This document shows, in pieces, positions 40,058-51,300 of a stretch of 64,000 nucleotides of DNA. Position 1 is the first letter of the stretch, and each line of letters starts with the position of its first letter. Origin of the DNA: Bernardetia sp963719525 (GTDB lineage Bacteria > Bacteroidota > Bacteroidia > Cytophagales > Bernardetiaceae). Where the stretch lies: assembly GCA_963719525.1 (NCBI GenBank), contig CAVRCG010000001.1, positions 992,001 to 1,056,000 of the forward strand, read 5' to 3'. The notes below the pieces were generated by a model. It saw only the letters and a program-made list of their open reading frames with translations. It did not search any database and was not told the DNA's origin. The position numbers were made by a program, and so were the translations under genes.

Positions 40058-40327
40058 GGTAATTAGTACTGTGCAACACAAGTTTTATTATGTTTTTAAT
40101 GTGTGTTCAGTTCCCCAGAACTGAACGAAACATTTGCTCAGAAGCGTAATTTAGTCCCCTACTGTCGCTCATAAAATGATTTGTTATCGCTTGCTGAGTA
40201 TCATTAAGTCAAGAAATTAAACTTCCAAATAGATTATTTTTTTTATACTGTTTTACAAAATATGTCTAGTTTCTCTTAATTTGATAAATCAAATTGCTAC
40301 GTTTAAATAACGCAGAAACTTGATTTA

Positions 40328-41620
40328 TCAATAAGAATCAGGTATTTTCAAGTCATTTTGTTTTGCCCACTGTTCAATTACTTTTATTTGAGCAGCAGAA
40401 GGAAATTCATTAAAACGACGAGAGGCTTGTTCAATGCTTCGGCTTTTCGGATTTACTTCTAGGGTTAGTAAAGGTTTGCTTTCCGAAAGGACGTTTCGCA
40501 TTGAAAAAATAGCCGAGCTATTCTCTTCACATTCCTCAACATACGTACCTACACAGTGATTCATGTTCTGACCTTCTTCAAAAAGTTCTTGTTTGCTAAG
40601 AAGTTGTTTGAAAACAAAACATTGTCCCGTTTTTGCTTCTACGTAATTGTCTTCTAGTATCAAATGTCCCCATTCTTGAGGAGCTTGACGAGAAAAACCA
40701 ACTACTTCAAACCATTCAGATGCTTTTTTCCAAAGTGAACTCCACGTTCTACCTTTCAAATCAAAGTTTGGTTCGATAGGGTCTTTCTCCACTACTTCTC
40801 CTTTGCTATTTTGTCCCCAAAGTCTAGCAAACTTTTGTACCCAAATGTACTCTGCCACAACATCTAACTCATGAGCTGTTGCAGCAGGATTATTCCGAAT
40901 CAAAAAAGCAATTACTTCTTTCCAAAAAGGTTCTTTTGGATATAAATATTTACCCAAATCAGTTTTGATAAGGCTCTTTGCAAACTTGCTTGTTCCTCCT
41001 ATCGCTTTTACTTGTCCGTAACGAATAGCAGCAATAAAAGTAAGTTTTGAAGGTGCTTTTGTGAAATAATGCGCTTCTTTTTTGGTAAGAACGGTAGGAA
41101 AATGATTCAATTTAGAAGCATTTTTTCCTTGCCCTACATCAATAAACCAACTTCTAGCTACTTGATTTTCGTTATCAAACCAAAGTGAAGTCATACAATT
41201 TGGAACTTCATATTTTACAAAAAGATGACGCACCAAATCAGCAAATAGTTTCTCTGAAGTACGCCCTCTTGGCTTCCAATCTTCAATAGCTCTGATAAAA
41301 GAAGAGTGTTCTTTGGCAACACAAGCGAGCGCATCTAAAACGTAATTTTCTTGTAAAAGTGTTTCTGTTTTTCCTTTTCCTGCAATTACTACAACAATTT
41401 CAGAGAACTCTTTTTTATGGCTTCCCGAATCCATTAAAGTAACTAATTTCTGTACTTTTTCATTCGTATAAACTGACAGAGGAGCTTTCTTTGCGTGTTG
41501 TTTAGCTACTTTTCTCAACGATGTTACACGTGTTTTTTTGTTTCTTTGAAGCGAATTTTGATAATTTTGAATAATTTGTTCTTCTCTAATTTTTTTGAGT
41601 TTGAGTTTTGACAAAGCCAT
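40328..41620 (-). CDS. PcfJ-like protein of unknown function
   Basis: A 430-residue protein. The C-terminal region QELFEEGQNMNHCVGTYVEECEEN.SAIFSMRN (about 345-380) and ASRRFNEFP match the PcfJ-like family found on conjugative plasmids and in many chromosomes; its function is not known. The N-terminus is highly basic (LKLKKIREEQII) and the middle is rich in aromatic and charged residues, with no membrane helix. ATG 41620 is used rather than a TTG nine bases earlier. No plasmid or transfer genes surround it. A palindromic TTGATAAATCAA lies just after the stop. Confidence 0.65.
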   Translation of the reverse strand: MALSKLKLKKIREEQIIQNYQNSLQRNKKTRVTSLRKVAKQHAKKAPLSVYTNEKVQKLVTLMDSGSHKKEFSEIVVVIAGKGKTETLLQENYVLDALACVAKEHSSFIRAIEDWKPRGRTSEKLFADLVRHLFVKYEVPNCMTSLWFDNENQVARSWFIDVGQGKNASKLNHFPTVLTKKEAHYFTKAPSKLTFIAAIRYGQVKAIGGTSKFAKSLIKTDLGKYLYPKEPFWKEVIAFLIRNNPAATAHELDVVAEYIWVQKFARLWGQNSKGEVVEKDPIEPNFDLKGRTWSSLWKKASEWFEVVGFSRQAPQEWGHLILEDNYVEAKTGQCFVFKQLLSKQELFEEGQNMNHCVGTYVEECEENSSAIFSMRNVLSESKPLLTLEVNPKSRSIEQASRRFNEFPSAAQIKVIEQWAKQNDLKIPDSY

Positions 41621-42126
41621 AATTGACAATTTTTTTAGGCTGATTTTACTAACAAAAAGGCAATACGAAGGAGGTACAAAAACGGCTGTTTTTGTAAACG
41701 GAAGCGATGAAATAGAATTGATAAGTAATTAGAAGGCAAATCAGAAAATGTATAAGAATACTTCTGAACGACTTATTTCTAATCACTCTCACTCAAAAAA
41801 ATAGATTTATGAAGATGAGGAAGGAGGAGAAACAAGACGGTTTTACTTCTGAATTAGGTTTATACTTAATCGTAGATTTGATAGAGGATTATCCCGATAC
41901 GTTATTGTTTTTTATTTTAAAGTTGAAAAAAATAATTGCTCTGATTTTAATTATACAAACCAAACCAAAATGAACACAAAATAAGTTCCTTTGAACAGAA
42001 AGAAATAGGTATTGCTATTTTTTTTATAGATCACAGATAATATAGACTAAATGAGTATGATTTTTTCGGAAATACAGAACGCAGGTAATACTGATTTTAC
42101 GAATCTGAAAATAAAATAAAAAGTCA
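41621..42126. other. Intergenic region with one weak small frame
   Basis: Mostly without structure. A 54-codon ATG frame at 41809-41973 on the plus strand ends in a hydrophobic stretch (IIALILII), but it has no other support. No RNA gene or terminator was seen. Confidence 0.3.
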
Positions 42127-42292
42127 GTATGAGTTACATTTTCCGATGTCTGCATATAAACTTGTTTTCGAAAAAAACAATAGTTTGCTTTTTCCATAGA
42201 ATAAGGTTTGCAAACCCTATTTTATGGAAAAAAGACGATTGCACAGAATAATATTTGGCAACTATTTGTTTATTTAGAAATCTCATTCATAT
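42127..42292. repeat. Nested inverted-repeat element, copy 3
   Basis: Shares the left spacer TTTTCCGATGTCTGCAT, CTTGTTTTCG and the core CCATAGAATAAGGTTTGC to CCCTATTTTATGG with copies 1 and 2. Outer arms GTATGAGTTACATT and AATCTCATTCATATC are only partly complementary, so this copy looks older. Confidence 0.75.
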
Positions 42293-42349
42293 CGAGAAGT
42301 AATTCATTTACTTTTTATACCAAGTACGTATTCGTAATTACTTCAATAC

Positions 42350-42865
42350 TTACATTCTTTTCCCTATTATCCATTTCAATCCCAAATAATACAAAATCAG
42401 CATTGTAACATAAATAAAAATACCAAGTAAAAGATGACTTTGAGAATAGTCAATATAAGGAACAAGGGAAGGCAAAAATTTTATCGAAATTATTATTCTT
42501 CCTGTATTTGCAATAACTGTAACCAGCCATGCCAGACCAAAAACAGCAATAAAATAGTAGAAAAAACTCCACAAATCAGTTGCTTTTTTGTGTAAAACGA
42601 AAGCTCCTACAAGAAAACCCATTAGCCAAAAATTAAGACCCGAACAGCTTTTATCAATAATTGTAATCGGCAAAATTTGAGTACAGACATATCCTTCCTT
42701 CTGAATAAAATCAAAATCAAGTCCTGTAATTTGTTCTACCCAAATCGTCGTAGGTTTCAAGAGCCAAACCGAATATTCTACATCAAGATTTGTAAAATAC
42801 CATTTGAAAGCAAAACCGATACAGAAAACCGTAAGTAGGAAAACTAAAGATAATTTATTTTTCAT
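42350..42865 (-). CDS. Short exosortase/archaeosortase-family protein (exosortase K-like)
   Basis: A 171-residue inner-membrane protein with about five helices. It keeps the three catalytic residues of exosortases: Cys74 in DKSCSGLNFW, Arg123 in NTGRIIIS and His144 in SQSHLLLG. Exosortases cut a C-terminal sorting signal (PEP-CTERM or similar) and transfer the protein to an acceptor on the surface. The very short length without a periplasmic extension fits the XrtK-type subgroup; that subgroup name is tentative. No substrate with a recognisable C-terminal motif-helix-basic tail is encoded nearby. It is a single gene, next to a nested inverted-repeat element. Confidence 0.8.
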   Translation of the reverse strand: MKNKLSLVFLLTVFCIGFAFKWYFTNLDVEYSVWLLKPTTIWVEQITGLDFDFIQKEGYVCTQILPITIIDKSCSGLNFWLMGFLVGAFVLHKKATDLWSFFYYFIAVFGLAWLVTVIANTGRIIISIKFLPSLVPYIDYSQSHLLLGIFIYVTMLILYYLGLKWIIGKRM

Positions 42866-43078
42866 TTTGTAGAGAATGAAGTTTGGGCAATGAACTGTTT
42901 TTTACAAACTCAAAATCACTTTTTGAAACAGTAAGGGAAAGTAGAAAATATGAACACAAAAATTTATAAACCATACTTTATCCAAACAATAAAGCTAAAT
43001 TTGTATTCTTAACAAAAACAAAACCTCTTTTTACTTAAAAATTTTACACGCTATATTTTACTTTACAACTTATTACCA

Positions 43079-45607
43079 ATGATTATGTCAAAATATTACT
43101 CCTCATTATTTTTGTTATTTCTACTTCTATTCATCTCAACTTCTACTTTTGCACAAGACAATCCAACAGAAAACCCTGAAAATATAGTCGAAGAAGAAGA
43201 CCCAACCAAAAAAGAAAAATCTGTAAAAAAAGGAATCGTACAAGGAACAGTTAGAGATAAAGATACACAAGAAACGCTTATTGGTGTTTCGATTATTGTT
43301 TTGGATAGCGATCCGATTTTGGGTGTAGTTACCGATTTGGAGGGAAATTATAAGCTAGAAATTCCTGTTGGAAGTTACAATTTAGAGGCTTCGTATGTCG
43401 GTTTTGCACCTTTGCAAAAGTTTAATATTGTCGTCAGTACAGGAAATGCAAACAATATAAATTTTGAGCTTTCAGAATCGGCTTCTAATTTGGATGGCGT
43501 AGAAGTGGTGGCACGAAAATCTACTTCGGCTTCTCCTTCTACCGTTGAAACTCCACTTTCGACACAGCGATTAACGACAGAAGAAATAAAGAGTAATCCA
43601 GGGGGGAATTTTGATATTTCTCGTGTCGTACAGGCTTTGCCTGGTGTGGGAAGTACGAGTGGAGGAGGAGGTTTTCGAAACGATATTATTATTCGTGGTG
43701 GTGCGCCAAATGAAAATGTGTATTATTTAGACGGCATTGAAATTCCTGTTATCAATCATTTTGCTACCCAAGGAAGTGCAGGAGTTCCAACAGGAATTTT
43801 GAATGTTTCTTTTATTGAAGATGTAACGCTTAGTTCGTCGGCTTTCGAAGCTCGTTATGATAATGCGCTGGCTTCTGTTTTTACATTCAAACAAAAAGAG
43901 GGAAATTCGGAGCGTTTGCAGGGAAATATTCGCCTTTCTGGAACTGAACTAGCAGCTACTTTTGAAGCTCCTTTAGGCAAAAAAACGACAATGCTTTTGT
44001 CTGCTCGTCGTTCGTATTTACAGTTTTTGTTTGCACTTATTGATCTTCCTATTTGCCCAAATTATTGGGATTTTCAATACAAAGTAACTCATAAATTTAA
44101 TGACAAGATAACACTTACAGCTATTGGAGTAGGTGCGATTGACGAGTTTACGTTTGAAGCTCCTGAAGAATCTACACCTGAAAGTGAATATATTTTGCGT
44201 TCTAGTCCGAGCATTAATCAATGGAATTATACAACAGGTTTTGCTTTGAAAAGACTTGTAAAAGATGGTTTTGTAAATGTAGCACTTAGCAGAAATATGT
44301 TTGATAATCGCTTAGACCAGTTTGAAGACCGACAAGAAAGTGAAGAGTTTAGAACGCTGCTTTTAGAATCACAAGAAATTGAAAACAAGTTGCGTATTGA
44401 TGTAAATAAGTCAAAAAATGGTTGGAAATATTCGTATGGTTTGGTGGCTCAATATGTAAAGTTTAATAATGATATTTTTAATAGATTGCGAAAAGAAATA
44501 AGAGATTCGACTGGAACTATCGTTTAGCCAGAAGTAACATTAAATTACAATTCTGCGATTGATTTCTTTAGATATGGAGCTTTCGGACAGGTTTCCAAAA
44601 CAGTTTTGAATAACAAATTGGGTCTTTCTTTTGGAGTTCGTACAGACATGAATACATTTATGGATACTGGAAATAATCCTTTCGAAACCTTGTCGCCTCG
44701 TCTTTCGGCTTCTTACTTCTTGAATGATGAATGGTCAATCAATGGTTCTGTTGGGCGTTATTTTAAGATTCCAATTTATACTGTTTTGGGTTTCCAAGAT
44801 GAAAATGGAGAGTTTGTTAATAAGTCAAATAAATATATTTCTTCTACACACTATGTTTTGGGAACGGAATTTCTGCCACGAGCAAGTACACGTTTTACGG
44901 TAGAGGGTTTTTATAAAAATTATGCAAATTATCCTGTTTCGGTGCGTGATGGAATTTCACTTGCTAATCAAGGTGGAGGATTTGGTGCAATTGGAAATGA
45001 AGCCGTTTCAAGTGTTGGAGAAGGACGAGCGTATGGAGCAGAATTTTTGTTTCAACAAAAGTTAGTCAGTAAAATATTTGCAGTCTTTTCTTATACCTTT
45101 GTTAGAAGTGAGTTTGCTGGAACAGATGGAGAGCTTATTTCTTCTGCGTGGGACAATGGACATTTGATTTCTGGTATTTTAGGAAGAAAGTTTAATAGAG
45201 GTTGGGAAATGGGTTTGCGTTATCGTTTTGCAGCAGGTTCGCCTTATACGCCTTTTGATTTGTTGGCTTCTCAGCGTAATTATTTGACGACTGGAAATGG
45301 AGTTTTGGATAATTCTCGCTTGAATTCTGATCGTTTGGGTAATTTTAGTCAGTTTGATTTCCGTTTGGACAAAAAAATCAATTTCAACAAAATTACTTTA
45401 GATTTATACATTGACATTCAGAATGCTTTTGTTCAGGCTTCGCCACAGTTTCCTCGTTATACCTTTGAAAGAACAGAAGATAATTCTGGTTTCAAAACTA
45501 CAGACGGACAGCCTTTAGAAAACGATGGCTCAAATGGAATTCCTGTTATTTTGGAAGGTGGAGAACCAAGCGTTTTGCCTACAATTGGATTTATTTTGGA
45601 GTTTTAG
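43079..45607 (+). pseudogene. TonB-dependent receptor interrupted by an in-frame TAG
   Basis: An outer-membrane uptake receptor. Signal peptide (TSTFAQ), acidic linker, CarboxypepD_reg-like domain (GIVQGTVRDKDTQETLIGVS, about 50-135), then a plug with NPGGNFDISRVVQALPGVG and NDIIIRGGAPNENVYYLDG, then the barrel. At codon 483 (44525-44527) a TAG follows STGTIV; the same frame carries on PEVTLNYNSAIDFFRYGAFG to the final strand ending GFILEF at 45607. A CAG-to-TAG change would explain it. Total 842 codons with the stop counted, normal for the family. Start ATG 43079 or 43085. No SusD-like or lipoprotein partner is next to it. Ligand unknown. Confidence 0.85.
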
Positions 45608-45694
45608 AATTGTCATCGGTAAGGACACAGGCAAGGGCAGAAATGCTAATATTTATAACTATTTGATAAATTAGTTAGAAAACAAATTTTTTGT

Positions 45695-45702
45695 TAATTT
45701 TG
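45695..45702 (+). promoter_or_regulatory. Candidate -7 element (TAATTTTG) for the restriction-modification genes
   Basis: A perfect TAnnTTTG, 36 bases before ATG 45739. Since it lies after an upstream in-frame TTG (45691), it favours the ATG as the methyltransferase start. No convincing -33 box. Confidence 0.35.
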
Positions 45703-45738
45703 TATATTAACGGTTACTCAACAGTATTACCTAAATAT

Positions 45739-46689
45739 ATGTTTAAATTTATAGATTTGTTTGCAGGAGTTGGTGGAATTAGAATCCCTTTTCAAGAATT
45801 AGGAGGAGAATGTGTTTTTACTTCAGAGTTGGATAAATATGCTCAAATTACTTATGAAACTAATTTTGAAGAGAAACCTCAAGGAGATATTACCCAAATA
45901 AGTGAGAAAGATATTCCAAACTTTGACATATTATTAGCAGGTTTTCCTTGTCAAGCTTTTTCTATTGCTGGGAAAAGATTAGGATTTGAAGACACTAGAG
46001 GAACATTATTTTTTGATATTGCTAGAATTATAAAATATCATAGACCTAAAGCTTTTTTATTAGAAAATGTGAAAGGCTTGATTAATCATAATAAAAAGCA
46101 GACTTTCAAAACCATAAAAGAAACACTCTACCAGTTAGGATATAATGTATATTTCAAAGTCTTGAATGCTAAAAAATTTGGTGTTCCTCAAAATAGAGAA
46201 CGTATATATATAGTAGGTTTTTTAGACGACGTAAAATTTGATTTTCCCCTAGATTTGAATATTCCAGTTAAATTAGGCGATATTTTAGATGAGCAGGTTG
46301 ATGAAAAATATACTATATCAGACAAACTATGGGAAAGTCATCAAGCTAGAAAAAAAAGAAATCGTGAAAAGGGGTGGGGATTTGGTTATTCTCTCTTTAC
46401 TGAAGAGTCTGAGTATACAAGCACTATTTCTGCTAGATATTATAAAGATGGGTCAGAAGTTTTGATAGCTCAAGAAAATAAAAACCCAAGAAAACTTACT
46501 CCAAGGGAAGCTAGTAGATTACAAGGCTTTCCAGAAAATTTTATTATTCCTGTTAGTGATACACAAGCTTATAAGCAATTTGGTAATTCTGTAGCTGTTC
46601 CAGTTATTAGAGCAGTTGCAAAAGAAATGCTGTATAGCTTAAATCTAATACCTAATGAACATAGAAAAAATCAATTTCGTACAAATTGA
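45739..46689 (+). CDS. DNA (cytosine-5)-methyltransferase
   Basis: Methylates cytosine in a specific DNA sequence, protecting it from the restriction enzyme next door. Motif I KFIDLFAGVGGIRIPF, motif IV AGFPCQAFSIAG with the catalytic Cys, motif VI FLLENVKGL, motif VIII QNRERIYIVGF, and motifs IX-X RKLTPREASRLQGFPENF and YKQFGNSVAVPVI are all in order. The target-recognition region (about 215-245) is short, as in monospecific enzymes. 316 residues from ATG 45739, which puts the FAG motif at the N-terminus as usual. It overlaps the endonuclease gene by 35 bases. Target sequence unknown. Confidence 0.95.
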   Translation: MFKFIDLFAGVGGIRIPFQELGGECVFTSELDKYAQITYETNFEEKPQGDITQISEKDIPNFDILLAGFPCQAFSIAGKRLGFEDTRGTLFFDIARIIKYHRPKAFLLENVKGLINHNKKQTFKTIKETLYQLGYNVYFKVLNAKKFGVPQNRERIYIVGFLDDVKFDFPLDLNIPVKLGDILDEQVDEKYTISDKLWESHQARKKRNREKGWGFGYSLFTEESEYTSTISARYYKDGSEVLIAQENKNPRKLTPREASRLQGFPENFIIPVSDTQAYKQFGNSVAVPVIRAVAKEMLYSLNLIPNEHRKNQFRTN

Positions 46690-47665
46690 CAGCTACCGAT
46701 TAACTATTAATTTGGAGCTTTACAAGACTTTGAAAGATGTGATACAAACGAAACTTACAGAAACTCAAACTCTTATACTTATAGGAAAACTCAAATTATT
46801 AATACATTCAAAGGAAAAGTTTGATACTAAAATAAATATCCTGTACAAAGGAATTGATGATTTAACAAAAAATACTAAAACTAGAGAAAAAACAAAGCAA
46901 TTAATCGGTAATAATATTTTTAGAGAGGAAAGTTTCATATTATTCAAAATAGCCCTCAATTTGGATAGGTTTAAAAAGGTTATTCTACAACAAAGCAAAT
47001 TAGTTGCAGAAGATTTTCAACTAACAGAAAATATACATATAATGGACTTTCAGTATGATTATAATATGTTGCATTTACCTTATTCAGTTAGGGTAACAGG
47101 AGCATTACTAATAAAAGCATTGTTTGAAGAAATAAATTTAAGAAAAAACATACTTTACAAACCTCTTGCAGAAGATTTAACCAAAATAGAAAATCTAGAT
47201 GCTGATGCAATTCTACAAATTATTTATGCTGAAAGTGCCAGTCAGTCTATTCGTTTGAGTTCTGGTAGTAGTTATGAAAATAGATTAGAAGAAGTATTTA
47301 AAAATAATAATATTACTTATAAAAGTCAATCATTTGATGTAAATTTGCAAGCTGTAGAATATGATTTTATTCTAACTCGCAATGGAAAAAAAATAGGTGT
47401 AAGTGCCAAAAGAACTTTGAGAGAACGTTATAAACAAAATCACGAAGATGTAGAGAAATTAGAAGTAGATGCAATGTTCTTGATAACTTTAGGAATTGAT
47501 CTAAACGAAGACAAAATTAGATACATTACTCATAAAGTAGGAAATTACATTTTTGTAGCATCAGATTTATACGAACAAACTTCCTTCTTTCAAAAGAATC
47601 AAAATGTTTATCCATTAAATTTGTTTACGAATGATTTGATAGATAAAATACTAAAATTAAAGTAG
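46655..47665 (+). CDS. Probable type II restriction endonuclease
   Basis: A 336-residue protein translated from a start inside the end of the methyltransferase gene. The C-terminal half holds SSGSSYENRLEEVFKNNN, then a nuclease-like core EYDFILTRNGKKIGVSAKRT. The Asp of EYDF, with VSAKR in place of the usual E/D-x-K, suggests a PD-(D/E)xK fold with serine or alanine substitution. The N-terminal half is helical and probably binds DNA. Gene position makes it the restriction partner; sequence alone would not prove it. The family may be related to EcoRII-C-like enzymes, but that is a guess. A terminator follows 37 bases on. Confidence 0.75.
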   Translation: MNIEKINFVQIDSYRLTINLELYKTLKDVIQTKLTETQTLILIGKLKLLIHSKEKFDTKINILYKGIDDLTKNTKTREKTKQLIGNNIFREESFILFKIALNLDRFKKVILQQSKLVAEDFQLTENIHIMDFQYDYNMLHLPYSVRVTGALLIKALFEEINLRKNILYKPLAEDLTKIENLDADAILQIIYAESASQSIRLSSGSSYENRLEEVFKNNNITYKSQSFDVNLQAVEYDFILTRNGKKIGVSAKRTLRERYKQNHEDVEKLEVDAMFLITLGIDLNEDKIRYITHKVGNYIFVASDLYEQTSFFQKNQNVYPLNLFTNDLIDKILKLK

Positions 47666-47702
47666 AGTTTCTTTGAATATAGGATATACAAAAGTCAAAA
47701 AA

Positions 47703-47735
47703 TATTCCTCATTTAACAAAACCAAATGAGGAATA
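47703..47735. terminator. Hairpin between convergent genes
   Basis: TATTCCTCATTT pairs perfectly with AAATGAGGAATA (12 bp, 9-base loop), followed by AT-rich sequence without a clean T run. It probably ends both the restriction-modification and the hibernation-factor transcripts. Confidence 0.6.
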
Positions 47736-47758
47736 AATATATATATAACTCTGTTTTC

Positions 47759-48073
47759 CTAACGGTTTTGTATCTTCCCCAAAACAGTATCCAATGCTGC
47801 TTTCATTTTATCAATTGAAGCTGCAACAGCCTTTATCATAGTATCTTCTTGCGCTGAAACAGTAACAGGTTGTTTTCCTTCAAAACGTGCTTCTAATAGA
47901 CATTTTATATCATTTGAACCATCTTTTTTGCCATTTTCATCAGACAAATGAACTTCTATCCTTGTAATATGAGAATCATATCTATCCAATTTTTTTGAAA
48001 TCATATCAGAAAAATAGGCTTGATTGTCTGCATCTCCGTTTATCGTTTTGTCTGTATTAAATTGAACTTTCAT
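47759..48073 (-). CDS. HPF/RaiA-family ribosome hibernation factor
   Basis: A 104-residue protein of the short HPF/RaiA family. It starts with the strand KVQFNTDKTINGDAD and has the helix YFSDMISKKLDRY, then HITRIEVHLSDENG and CLLEARFEGKQPVTVSAQED, matching the beta-alpha-beta-beta-beta-alpha fold. These proteins bind the 30S decoding centre in stationary phase and stop translation. The short form lacks the dimerising C-domain. It is a single gene, ATG 48073, lying downstream of porU but separated by a terminator. Confidence 0.85.
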   Translation of the reverse strand: MKVQFNTDKTINGDADNQAYFSDMISKKLDRYDSHITRIEVHLSDENGKKDGSNDIKCLLEARFEGKQPVTVSAQEDTMIKAVAASIDKMKAALDTVLGKIQNR

Positions 48074-48204
48074 GTGTATGCGTTTTGAGTTATGGGTAAT
48101 AAATTTTGTTTTTACTGATTAAAAAGTTAGTAATTTGTCTCTGCTAATTTACAATTATAAAACTAATTATTAGACTAATAAGCTATTTTACCTATTTTAG
48201 TTAT

Positions 48205-48255
48205 AAAAAAAAACCATTTTCACAATCAAAACAAGTTGATTACAAAATGGTTTTT
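48205..48255 (-). terminator. Terminator of porU
   Basis: AAAACCATTTT pairs with AAAATGGTTTT, with a second inner AATCAA/TTGATT pair. On the minus strand it ends in a run of nine T residues. Confidence 0.75.
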
Positions 48256-48338
48256 AATTAAGTACAATTTACTATTTCATCTACTTTATGTTCATTTATC
48301 TCATGATATAAATTTTACCTATATTTTTCTTAAATAGA

Positions 48339-51300
48339 TTATCTTTTGCTGTTTCTCTGTGCTTCAAAACTAAGTTGGTTATCACGAATATCTACTTTAT
48401 AAAGATAGACACCGTTTGCAAGTTTGTCGCCATATTCGTCTGTTCCGTCCCATCTAAAATCAGAAACATTATCTCCAATTCGTATTGCGCCTAGTTCATC
48501 TTTTGTAATCGTTCTGACTATTTTTCCTGTAATGGTCATAATCTGAATGCGAATATCATCAGGAACTTCTGCTCCTGTGAGTGTAAAGACAAACTGCATT
48601 TTGGTAGAAAACGGATTTGGATAAGGATAGAAATGGGTAAGCGTTGATTTATTGACTACCTCAAAATTAACCTTATACTCTTCTGCACCTGCTTTATTTC
48701 CACTCTCATCTTGCGCATCTACTGAAAGCGTATATTTTCCATCTTCCAAACGTTCTGGACGATATTCTAAACGAAAATTATTATCCTGTGAAGCAAAATA
48801 TTGTACATTCTGACCGTCGTAATTAAGTCTTACACGTTCACAACTATCACACTTACTCAAATAAAGATTTATTCCGACAGTATCTTTTCTTAATAAAAAC
48901 TTATTTTCGTCTCGTAATTGAATAGAAATAAGAGGAGTTGGCGAAATAATATCTCCATCCATAATTTTTATTCCATCAAAAGCCACATCCAAAACAGGGT
49001 TTACATTATCAGCAACTACAGTAAAATTAGCTTGTAAAATATTATTCTCATAAAGCTGTTCGCCCTGAATTCTTGGATTTACAAAGACAGTCAATAGATT
49101 ATCTCCAAAATATTCTAAAGAATAAAATTTTGCATCAAACAAAAGTTCTTCGCCTCTCGCCAGCGTTGAAAGCGTATCATACGACTCTGTTGTAATACCT
49201 GTTTGTGCATTTCGAACTGTATAACGAACAATCAAAGGACTTGAAAAATCGCTACCCGAAATATTGCGAAAACGAAAACGAACATCTACCGAATCTCCAG
49301 CCGAAGCCTGTAGATTAGTATTCTGACGATAAGAAAGTGTATCATACAACAAAATTCCTTCAGGAACTTCTCTATAAATTACTTGCCAACGATCCAACTG
49401 TGGCGAAGTTTTGTCTACAGAATCGCTAAGAGTGGCACGCAATCTCAAATAGGGATATTGATTTGCATCAATTTGATTTAATGCGAAATTGTCTTGTGTT
49501 ATGCTTTCTGCTAGTGTAGTTTGAGAACCATTAAAATTTTCGCCCACTACATCTATCTTCCATTTGTCATTTGTGTTTGCATCTACACTTCTAAACATAG
49601 TACCCCAATCAGCAGCAGGCCTATCAAAGAAGAAGTTACAATTCCCTTATCAGACGTTCCTGAAATGGTAAAACTTTCATTAATTACATCTGTAAATCCT
49701 TTAATATTTACTATCAAAGCAGTTCCTTTTGCAGCACCTTTTCTTCCTACCACAACAAAAGCCGAACGATTAGGCATAGCCAAAAGACGAGCAAACTGTT
49801 CGTCTGAAAGTCCCAAATTACCTAATCTACCCAAACTTGCTCCTTCTCTACCCATTAGAGTAGAGTTCATCATGATTACATAACTTCCGTCTCTGATGTT
49901 ATCAAAGTAGTCGTTCATTCTGTCAATACCAAAGAAAATAGGAGGAATTCCAGTTGCTGTAAGTGCAGCACCACACGCCTCATTAGGATAAGGATTATAA
50001 ATAGTTCCATTACGGTCATCTATCACAACGCCAATTATTCTATCGTCATAGCAATCTCTATTTACCAAATCTACCCCATTCATTTTGATATAATAATTTC
50101 CACTTTCAACTGCATTTGCTCCTGCTGCTTGTATTTCAAAGTTTAAATTATAAGACTTAAACTCCCATTTACGAGTTTGGTCAGAATAAGTGATTCCCTT
50201 CAACTCTGCTTTGTCAAATTGAGCAACATGACTTTGTGACCAGCCAGCAGGACTATTATTAATATAAACAAACGATGAAGTTGCCCATTCTTGATTGTCT
50301 TCTCCCTGTGGGTCTGCATAACGAACACGCCAAAAATAAACCGTACTATCTCTCAAAACAGGAAGATTTACTTTCCATTCTGTAGTGATATAATCTTGCA
50401 GAACAATAGATTTTTTGACCGAGCTATTAAACAAATGCGTCGTGTCCATTTCATATTCGTAACTTCTTACTTCCGTGAAAGGGTTATTATTTTGAGCAAT
50501 AAGTGTAGGTATTGTGGTGTTTATGATACTATATTCTTTTGGAGCAAGCGTAATCATTGTTCCACGTTGCATAAAATATTCAAAAGAAGCATAGTTATTT
50601 GTCTCATTGGACTCATCAATTTCTTCAAAGAAATCCAAAAAGACCTCAAACTTATTGAGTCCAATAGATTTTGCTTTCACTTCCTCTGCTACAGAAATAT
50701 CATAATACAAGGTATCTTCATTTGCGATAGTAGGATAATCTTTTACGGCATAAAAATCAGTCGTTCCGTCGGGAAAAGTTCTCTTCACACGAATAGTTAC
50801 CCTGCGATTTTGAAAGTCCATTATACCCAAATTCTTTGCTGCAATCTTTACTCTAAAATTATCACTATTTGCATTTACAAAATTTTCGTTTACTGCAGGT
50901 ACCAAATTCACACGAGCATTACTTATCATATAATCGGGTTTGGTAATCGGAATGAGACGAACAGCTGGGTCTCCATGAAGGATAATTTGTTGTGCTGCTG
51001 CTTTTGCGATCTCATTTTGTACTCCATTTCTTGCCATATAGGTACGCAACATTTTCTGCATTACTATTCCTATCGGAAGGTTTAGATTTTCCTTTTTTGT
51101 AAATGCTTCTTCATAAAATGTTTGTGTATAAAGGCGCAACTGTCCACTAAAACCAAGCTCTCCATGAGAAAGGAAAAGTATTGCCCCTTTATCTGGTGTA
51201 AGTGTCCAATCTTCAGCTAGTGAAACATTAGCAGAACTTCCATAAGGATTTCCTGTACCACAACCATTGACGAGCATCATCGGATAACGCCCTTTATTAC

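Noticed and set aside
41809..41973. Small membrane protein of 54 residues
   Set aside because: Only length and a hydrophobic end support it; no promoter, neighbour or relative is evident.
44606..45607. Independent outer-membrane protein gene
   Set aside because: The same frame continues upstream through the TAG into the TonB receptor; the ATG at 44606 is internal to the barrel.
50291..51085. Plus-strand gene inside porU
   Set aside because: A 264-codon frame antisense to porU with no recognisable domain, rich in Cys, Ile and His; a shadow of the real gene.
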